The notes under the pieces are model-generated. The model had not been told where the DNA came from. It saw only the letters and a program-made list of their open reading frames with translations, and did not search any database. Source: Chlamydomonas sphaeroides (lineage: Eukaryota; Chlorophyta; Chlorophyceae; Chlamydomonadales; Chlamydomonadaceae). From it: DNA of 64,000 nucleotides. This document shows, piece after piece, positions 57,001-64,000 of this stretch. Location of the stretch: contig BDDC01000052.1 in NCBI GenBank assembly GCA_001662425.1, positions 64,699 to 128,698 on the forward strand. Direction: 5' to 3'. The position numbers and the translations under genes are program-made. How positions within the stretch are numbered: position 1 is the first letter of the stretch; each line of letters opens with the position of its first letter.

Positions 57001-59488
57001 GACGGCTGCTGCGACGGCTGCTGCGAGGCCTGCTGGGCGGTGTGCGCCGAGCCCGACTCCTGCGGCGCCTGAGAGGCCCTGCGGCCCGAGTGCGTCGCGG
57101 CGCCGCCCTGGCTCTGGGCGCCGCGCGGGCCGGAGCCGTGCACGTCGCTGGCAGTGCTGCGGCGCTGCGAGACCGCGTGCTGCTGCCGCGTGGAGCGGCG
57201 CCGCCGCCGCTGCGGCTGCTGCGCGCCCTCACTGCCCACCGCCTCCTGCTCCGTCGTCAGCTCGCCCTGCTGGCTGAGCGACTGCGGCTCGCGCTGCGGC
57301 TGCGGGCTGAGCGCCGCGTACCCGGCCTGCGCCGGCGCGCCGCACGGCGGCGCCGAGCCCTCCAGCAGCGCCTCCAGGCCCCGCGCATCCTCCTCCGCCT
57401 CGCGCCACAGCTGGCGCTCCTGCTCCCCCGCCTCCTGCTGCTGCAGCCCACCCTCCTGCTCGGGCCGCTGCTCGGCCGTCGGCCTCGGGCACGACGCCAG
57501 CGCCTGGCGCTTGCGCGGCGGCGGCGCTTGCTCCTGCTCCCCCGCCTCCTCCTCGGCCTGCGCCTGCCGCGCCGCCGCCGGCCGCTGCTGCTGCTGCGCA
57601 CGCTCCTGGCCCTCCTCCGCAGCGCCAGCAGCCTCCTGGTCGGCCCAGCCGCCGCCGTCCTGCGGTAGCAGCAGCTGCGCCGCCTCGCCAGCGGCAGCGG
57701 CAGGGGCGCCGCGCAGGGCTGCAGCGGCGTCGCCTGCCTCCGTCGCGCCGTAGCAGGCGGCGAGCTGCTGGCTGGCGGTGGCGTTGCCGGGCGAGTCGGC
57801 CCACATGGAGAGGTCCAGGTCGCCCGCCTCGGCCGCGTTTGCTGCCGCCTCCTGCAGACCAGCACGGTGGCGGACCACCCCCGGCACGCGTCAGGCCCGC
57901 CGTACTTCGTGCTCCCCTACCCACATGTGCCGCACACCCCACGACGCCGGACCCGCGGACCCTGCGCGCGCCCGAGGCGCACCTCAAGCCCGGGGCCGCC
58001 CTCCTCGCCCCAGCTGTTGAACAGCGCGTCGAGCACGTCTGGCGTGTCCGCGGAGGAGCCCAGGTTGGCCATGAGCCCGTCCATGCTGCCCATGCCGAGG
58101 CCCATGCCGCCCGCCGCGCCGCCGCTGCCACTGCCGCCCGAGCCCGAGCCGCCCCCGCCGCCAAGCCCCGAGCGGCGGAGCGCCACCGCGGGCGCGCCGG
58201 GGCGCGGCGCGGCGCAGGCTAGGCCGCCGCTGGTGACACCGATGCTATCGGGGCGCGAGCGTTTGCGGTCGTTCGACTGCTGGGAAGCGTCTGCGGGTCA
58301 CGCAGCGCGCCAGGGGGGGGGACGGGGTTCAGTATGGGGTTGGCGGTATGGGGTAGGCAAGGCGCGTTGCAGGCGGGGAAGGGGGGGCGCGCTGGTTCTT
58401 CCCCGCATCTCAGAATGAGGGCACTTGGGGCCGAGGCGTAGTGCATATCGCGCTGTGCTTGCCTTGGGACCGGCGGTCCTGGTCACAGGGGGCGGGGCGC
58501 TGGCCGGCGCTGCCTGTGCCGCTGCCGGCCGGTGCGCCGGGCGGGCCTATGCCCGAGCCCAGCGCCAGGCTGGGGTCCTGAACCCACACCTGCGGAAGGG
58601 CAGCGGCAGGCCAGAATGGTTGCAAGTTGACGCAGGAAGGGAAGGGCTATGGCGGGGCGTCGGCGCGGTCGTAGCCTGGGCGCAAAGCCTTGCTGGGGCA
58701 CGCGTGCTTGCCCGCCAGCTTCCATGAGGTAAGTGGCCTCACCTGCTGGCCGGATGGCTGTGCGCTCTGCCCACCGTGAGCTGCGTACCCTGCCGCAGGC
58801 CCCTCAGAGTGCTCCTGCTGGGACGGGGGGGACGGGGGGGTGCAAGGCTGAGCGAACGCAGCATGAAACGCAGGCCCGCAGCGGCCCAGGGTCCGCAGGT
58901 CCGGCCCAGTCCTCCGTAGCACGCTCGTTTCCCCCTGGCATTGTGACCACGCACGGCCTCGCGCCTGGGGAGCGCGTAGCGAGGGTGCGGCCAGGGCCCC
59001 CGGCGCCTTCTGCAGCTTGTGTTTAGGGATGGTGCTGGCGCAAGCTGTGCACACGTCGACCCCACGCTCGGTCTCCGTGGTGCTCGTCTTCTGCAGGGCC
59101 AAACGCATTGCGTCAGCACTTGCACGTCTTGTGAGGACTGCGCGCTGCTGCAAGGTCGCACCGTGGCCTTGCTCCTCCGGCACATGCTGCATAGCGGCCA
59201 GCGTGTGTGCCGCTGCGCAACCTTGTTTGCCGTGTGTACCTGGGGCGCAATTGAGCTTCGTCGGGCTCTGGCTGCGAGTCGAGTCCGAACATTGGGATAT
59301 GAATGACGCCGACCGGCACGCGTCTCGACTCGGGCACGTCGACACCTCCTGTCACCATGACGCACCTGGATATCGCACGAGCTGCAGAGGCGGACGTGGT
59401 CCTCGTCGCACAGCACCGTCGGCACGGCCGAGGAGCAGACGTCGCATATCGCTGGCTCCTCCGGCTTCTGGCAGTGCTTTTTCTTCAT
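50371..59488 (-). CDS. CO: CONSTANS-like B-box/CCT transcriptional regulator, about 2,190 residues
   Basis: Nuclear regulator of the CONSTANS family, which links photoperiod and the clock to gene expression. Exons: 59488-59366, 59239-59162, 58817-58743, 58589-58463, 58290-57983, 57851-56574, 56384-56147, 55892-55840, 55690-55403, 55164-54676, 54527-53646, 53452-53018, 52853-52702, 52560-51681, 51543-50371; phases agree, total 2,192 residues. A B-box zinc finger starts at residue 15: CDVCSSAVPTVLCDEDHVRL, CSSCD, then VHTANKVAQRH across intron 1. The CCT domain spans two exons: ALTRYRQKRKTRHFEKTIRY, ASRQ, then LLSHKRPRIKGRFVKN. Between and after are huge Gln-, Ala-, His- and Gly-rich segments, including a 26-Gln run, and an acidic patch after the CCT. 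Intron 4 has a GC donor (CAAG|GCAAGC at 58462). The ends of exons 2 and 3 are tentative, and a second B-box was not found. CONSTANS proteins are usually far shorter. Confidence 0.85.
53967..54044. repeat. 26-codon polyglutamine tract (CAA/CAG) in CONSTANS-like gene
   Basis: The minus-strand codons encode 26 consecutive Gln. The centre is a pure CAA run of about 12 codons (53999-54035), flanked by CAG codons. Other CAG-rich Gln runs lie at 55496-55530 and 56640-57000. Confidence 0.95.
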
Positions 59489-60183
59489 GTTTTGTGCACC
59501 CGACACCACCCGGGCGCTTAGCTCTTGCGAAACGTCGTCGCAAAGATGTTTCGCGACAAAGTGTTGATGTTGACGCGCCCTAGCGCATGAGAGTGATATT
59601 TGTTGTCATAGTTGAGATGACGTAGCAGAAGTGTGGTTTGGTTTAGGCAGGAGATAGTTCAAGAAATTTGCTCGTCCCACCCTCGAGATTTGGCCCCGAT
59701 CGGCAAAAACCCCTTCTCGTCGGCAACTGTCACGGTTACGGCCCCCTGGTCACAGTCACGGCCCCCACACGCCTGGCTCACAAATGGCTCACTCCTGGCT
59801 CACAAATGGCTCGCACGGACCCCCGCCCCGCAGGAGGGAGCTTCGTGATTGTTGCATAGTTCGAAACCCACGTGGGCCGTCCGGCCATGTCAGGGGTACC
59901 CCCTGCTGGGAACCTGGGGTGCTATGTTGACCGATGAGACTGATAAGACGATCGATCCTATGAGGCCCCAAATGATGGGTTTCAACGGTCAGAAGCACGC
60001 ATGGGCGGCGTCGGACCGAGGCCTTGAACCGGTGGTTCGATGGCCCCAGCGGCGTGGACCGATGGCCCCTGTCTTTTGTGGCGCCTTCAACTGCTTGCAA
60101 GAAGACCGGAGGAGCAAAGGCATGCGCCCATGCTGCCCGTTGAGCCGGCCCATGGGTTACGGGGTTGCCAGCTGAGATGTGCA

Positions 60184-60243
60184 TTCCTGCCGTTTCAGGC
60201 AGTTAGGGCGGCTAGGTCCGGCCCGTGGGGAGAGGGCACGGAT
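60184..60243. repeat. Dispersed repeat A, copy 2
   Basis: Direct-orientation partner of 15241-15300, with 90% identity over 60 bp. Confidence 0.8.
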
Positions 60244-60537
60244 GTCGGGGCCACGCGGACGGGGCAGACCGATGGCCCCATCGTTCCCGGCGAAGTAAGA
60301 ATCATATAGCACCCCGGACATCCCGGATCTCGCTGCAGCCCCTCCTGCCTGAAGCTAGATCCGCCGCCAGCGATCCATCATCCATGCCACCGCCCAGCAC
60401 CCAGCGCACGTCTCACATGCGTGCTACCTGCAAGCACGTGCAATTCATGTCGGCAAGGGTCGGCAGCATGTGCGCTGGGCTGCCGGTATGTGGCGGTCGA
60501 GGACGCAAGCAAGGCGTGTCCCTGCGCGTGCCGAGCC

Positions 60538-60542
60538 TTACA
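60538..60542 (-). terminator. Polyadenylation signal TGTAA (UCP, tentative)
   Basis: TTACA on the plus strand, 657 bp past the UCP stop codon. Confidence 0.35.
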
Positions 60543-61198
60543 CCGAACGCCTTGACGGCCGTGGGGTTGGACACACGGCCCCCGAAGGCTTGCTTGCTCT
60601 CATGCACGCCGCTGCCGTACGGACGGCCTGTCAGCCTGACCCCGCCAAGGACGCGCTCTTCCTCCTACGTTGGCCGGCAACGACGACCGCCTCGTGCCAC
60701 CCATCCGCGCCCTTGCACGGCCCACCCGTCGCAGCCACGCCTCGCCCGCATGGCAACCGGGACAAAACTTGCAGACTGCAGAGCACATGGCCGCGGGCTG
60801 GCCCTGGGACCCGCCACACTCAACAGATGTGTTGGACCCCAAACGAGTCAACATCGCGGGTGGTCCACCCCCAAAACCGCGCCCTGCACGTATGGCGTCG
60901 AGCGCTCCGCCCCGCATCCGCACTCCGCATGCTGCCCCACCCCTTCCCCCAAACTCCTGGCTGAGCACCCCCCGATAAACTCCGCAAAGCCGAGGACCGT
61001 GCCTCGGCCCCCGCCGGTGCACCGCGCCGGAGCTGCGACCGAGGGCCGGGCGCCTGCGGCCTCGGCCCGCACCACCGCGAGCGGCCCCCGGCAGCGCGCA
61101 GGGCCGCCGCGCGCCGGCTGCAGCTGCTACGTGCGCGCCACCGCCGCCGCCACCGCAGCTGTTGCTGTTGCTATCTCGTGCCAACGACGCTGAGCAGC

Positions 61199-63672
61199 TC
61201 ATTCGTCCTTGGGCGTGAACACCTTCTTCACCTGCGGTGGGAGCCGCCGCGTGGGGAGCACCTCACGTCACCTCCGCATGCGAGCCACGGGCGTGATGCG
61301 GACGTCTGCAGCATGTCTGCTAGGCGCCGCACACGGACTGTGACCCCCCTGCGCCGCAGGACCAAACCCCAACATAACCACACAACCCACGCGCATCCCA
61401 AGCGCAAGCGCCCCATGCCCCGCCTGCCCCACAGCTAGGCTTGCCAATCTCTGTAAAAACGCACAAAGTCTATCGTGTACGTTTCGGGGTGTTTTGGATA
61501 AGTTGTATGAGGACTTGAGGAGGTTGGCAACAGTACCCATATGGCGCAACTGCTGCCATCGCCAAGCTGGCACACGCTCCCAGAGACACCCGCAAACCTT
61601 TGAATCCCCAGCCCACGTCGCTCCCCTCGTGCCCACCTGCTCAAGCGTGAGGAACATGGCCACGTTCCAGGAGCCCAGGCGCCCGAAGTTGGGCACGAAG
61701 CCCTTGTAGAAGGCCAGCACGCCCTCGTTGCGAGCGGTCTTAACGAAGCAGTCAATCACGCCCGTGAAGCGGCCCGCGCGGTCGCCTGCGCAGCAGGGGA
61801 GAAGGGAGCGGAGGGTGCTGACGATGGACCAAGTAAAATTCGGGTAAAGTTTGCGAGAGCAGAGGCGAAGGTCCCAATGCAATCACCATCCCAATCTCCC
61901 GCACGTTCGCGGGCCCACAGCGCACGATATGGGGTGGGCGGTGCTGGGCAGCAAGCGGGCTCGGGCGGCCAAGCGAACAGAGGCAGCGGCAGGGGAGGCG
62001 ACAGCCGCAGCTCGCAGGGAGGCAGCTACCAGGCAACGCTGGCGTGCTGTGCAGGTGCAGCTAGGGGCCGCGGCTCCTCACCCATGACGCGGCTCTTGAC
62101 CACGTCCACCGGCGAGCCGATGCACACCGCGAAGAAGCCCGCGCCCAGGCCTGCGGCGATGGGTGGGCAGGGCAGCACGGGACGGGGTGGGGGCGTCGGC
62201 ATCGGCAGTGAGGAGGGAGCTGTGCCCGTGCTGGGTACCCGCGTTGCGGTCCGCCACATGTGGAGCCGCGGCTGCCGCCTGGGCCACGGCGGCGGCGGCG
62301 GCGGCGCCAGGTGGTGGTCCTGCTTGCCACTGCTGCCCATGTCAGTGGGCATTGGCATGCCAACCTTGACATTCATCCATTGGGTATCTGGTATTGCTAT
62401 GTTGCAGCTACAGATGAAGGCTCACCCGCCACGAGGTGCGTGCCGATGTTGTCCTTGAGGCCCATGGCCAGCAGCGACTGCTTGATCTGGGGTTGGAAAG
62501 TGGAGGGGTTGGAGGGGGGTTGGAGGGGGTGTGGGAAGAGGCCAGGGGCTGCGGACAGGCATGCACATGGCACGGAGGCGGCGGGCCGCGGTGCAACTCG
62601 CCGCGCTGCGGCTCAGGATCCTGCACGCCGCGCTGCAAGCCCTAGCAGCAGGCGGCTGCCATGCGCCGCCGTTCACGCCAGACACCCCCTCCTCGTCGGT
62701 CAGCTTGCCAGCGCCCTGTTACCTCATCATCCACCCTGGACACATTGCAACGCCCTTGCCACAGCCCTGTCCCACATCCCTGTTCACACGCACCTGGTCC
62801 TTGATGGCAAGCCCTGTGCCTTGCCACAGCACTCCCTCCCTTCCTGGCCCCTCCATACTCGGGCCCAACCAACACAAGCCGCCACACGCACCTGGTCGTA
62901 GCTGGCCAGCTCGGCGGCGTTGATGATGGCGTTGCGCGCAACGTTTGGCCCCAGGCCCTTCCACAGCCCCAGCACGCCCTCCTCCCTGCCGGCGAGCGCA
63001 GCCACGCGAGCAGCCGGGTGCAAGCGGCACAGGAGCAAGGGCGTCAGCAGGGACGCGACCGGCGCGGGCCGCACAAACGGTACCGTCCGCGCCCGGCACC
63101 GCGCCAGCGGCAGTGGGCCTGGGCCACTACCAGCCACTACCCTGCCGCGCCGCACCCCTGCTGCCCCACCTGGCGATGATGCCGTACGCCGCCACGGCGC
63201 TGGGGTACTTCTTGGGCACCCCCGCGGCCAGCTTGCCCTCCGACTGCATGCGCACCTGCGGAACCGGAGCACACGGACCCGAGGCACTCACCGCACCGCA
63301 CCACACCACGAAGCCGCCACACTGGCTCATGCAGCCCATGCGGCCGTGCGCCAGCGCATGCAGCAGCACCCACCCAGCAGCACACCCAGCACCGCACAGG
63401 GCCAGGGCTGGGGCCGGGTCCAGGGCAGTGGCGCGGCACCACACCGGGGCCTGCGGAGCCGCGGAGCCGCCCCACGCTGCCGCCCAGCCCCTCCACGCCG
63501 CGCTGTGCCGCAGCCGCGGCCCGTGCACTCCATCCTACGCGGCCCCCACCTTGACCAGGTCGGTGGGCGAGGCGACGCAGATGCCCAGCGCGCCCGTGGT
63601 GAGGCCGGCCGCGACCTTGAGGTGCAGCGGCACGTCGCCCTTGTGGTCGGCGCCCACGTACAGGTTGCGGAC
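61199..63672 (-). CDS. UCP: Mitochondrial uncoupling protein, plant type (5' end beyond window)
   Basis: Mitochondrial carrier of the inner membrane; plant UCPs exchange aspartate, glutamate and dicarboxylates and can dissipate the proton gradient. Exons on the minus strand: >63672-63550, 63255-63170, 62985-62892, 62486-62426, 62150-62082, 61785-61637, 61231-61199; 204 residues visible, in phase. The fragment starts at VRNLYVGADHKGDVPLHLK, so the first carrier repeat is missing. It has repeat 2 with LTTGALGICVASPTDLVKVR and GLGPNVARNAIINAAELASY, and repeat 3 with GAGFFAVCIGSPVDVVKSRV, DCFVKTARNEGVLAFYKGF and PNFGRLGSWNVAMFLTLEQ. These match plant UCP1/PUMP closely. The C-terminus is KKVFTPKDE. 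From 63673 to the window edge I see only intron. Confidence 0.93.
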
Positions 63673-63829
63673 CTGGGGGGATGGGTGAGGGCACAGTAGG
63701 CGAGCGAAAGACCGGACGCAGGAGGGGAAAACTTTGGAAAGAGGATGTGTTGCCGAAGGATGGGGGGCAGAGGAACGGGGGCAGGTGTGGTGTGTACAGC
63801 GTCCGCCATCCTGAGGTGGAATGGCGAGA

Positions 63830-63885
63830 CCAGGGCTCGGCCCGCTGACGAGCGAGGCCTCGCTCCACAGCGGGCCGAGCCCTGG
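63830..63885. repeat. Perfect inverted repeat, 18-bp arms around a 16-bp palindrome
   Basis: Left arm 63830-63847 (CCAGGGCTCGGCCCGCTG) and right arm 63868-63885 are exact reverse complements. The loop contains its own perfect palindrome GAGCGAGGCCTCGCTC (63850-63865). It lies in a UCP intron. The whole could fold into a 56-nt hairpin. Confidence 0.95.
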
Positions 63886-64000
63886 TTTCACACATTCAGT
63901 GTGCATGCAGCATGGCCATGCAGCAGGCGCCATCCCTCGCCGCCTCTCGGGTCTTGGGCTTCTGCTCGCACAACGCCGGGGCACTAGCTGCCAGCCGCGA

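Larger units (their letters stand above)
59489..61198. other. Intergenic region between CONSTANS-like and UCP genes
   Basis: No gene recognised. It contains a 22-bp direct repeat pair (59772 and 59794), dispersed repeat A copy 2 (60184-60243), several ACCGATGGCCCC-like repeats (60032-60280) and TTACA at 60538. The 59500-59680 part is AT-rich and likely holds the CONSTANS-like promoter. The repeats suggest decayed transposable-element sequence at about 59700-60300. Confidence 0.5.

Noticed and set aside
56340..57668. Plus-strand 442-codon Arg/Leu-rich frame
   Set aside because: Antisense of CAG-rich (polyGln) exon 6 of the CONSTANS-like gene, producing poly-Leu/Arg.
55929..57887. Separate gene for the polyGln region
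   Set aside because: Flanking introns are phase-consistent with the B-box exons upstream and CCT exons downstream, and no internal promoter or polyadenylation signal was seen.
59040..59240. Second B-box in the CONSTANS-like gene
   Set aside because: LCSMCRRSKATVRPC has two cysteine pairs in the start of the pattern but lacks the Asp and His ligands in any frame; not claimed.
59850..59890. Possible tRNA (GTTCGAAAC box B-like sequence)
   Set aside because: No matching A box, acceptor stem or anticodon arm could be drawn around it.

Overview
The window is nuclear DNA of a GC-rich green alga (chlorophyte). Every gene is cut by many short, GC-rich GT-AG introns with donors such as GTGCGG or GTGAGG. 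TGTAA, the usual chlorophyte polyadenylation signal, lies 3' of most genes. The genes include a thylakoid-lumen PsbP-domain protein with a twin-arginine signal, a CONSTANS-type B-box/CCT regulator and a plant-type uncoupling protein. There is no bacterial operon structure, CRISPR array or complete transposon. I cannot name the species.

Layout from left to right: XRN1-type 5'-3' exoribonuclease (-, 28 visible exons, C-terminus cut by the window edge); cytochrome b561-type transmembrane protein (+); PsbP-domain lumenal protein (+); cytosolic-type methionine aminopeptidase 1 with zinc finger (-); small single-span membrane protein (+); cytosolic aspartyl-tRNA synthetase (-); DPY30 (+); 20S proteasome beta1 (-); a 991-residue low-complexity protein of unknown function (+); fungal-type DHA1 MFS transporter (-); giant CONSTANS-like regulator of about 2,190 residues (-); uncoupling protein (-, N-terminus beyond the right edge). 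Exon coordinates come from hand splicing. Reading phase was checked across every junction, and weak junctions are stated in the entries.

Most genes are housekeeping: RNA decay, protein synthesis, N-terminal processing, protein turnover and chromatin. They are not a functional cluster. Four divergent pairs with short shared upstream regions (XRN1/b561, MAP1/small protein, AspRS/DPY30, beta1/unknown) alternate with convergent pairs. That is a compact arrangement in which promoters are probably shared.

The more unusual content is: a 113-bp, 97% identical copy of the AspRS 3' coding end placed 9 kb away; short copies of exon ends repeated inside neighbouring introns; two GC-AG introns; exons of 4, 7 and 10 nt; many intronic minisatellites, including GGGGCC and 26-bp arrays; three dispersed repeat pairs; a perfect 18-bp-arm hairpin; and a transporter of fungal type. 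I found no convincing new multi-gene system.
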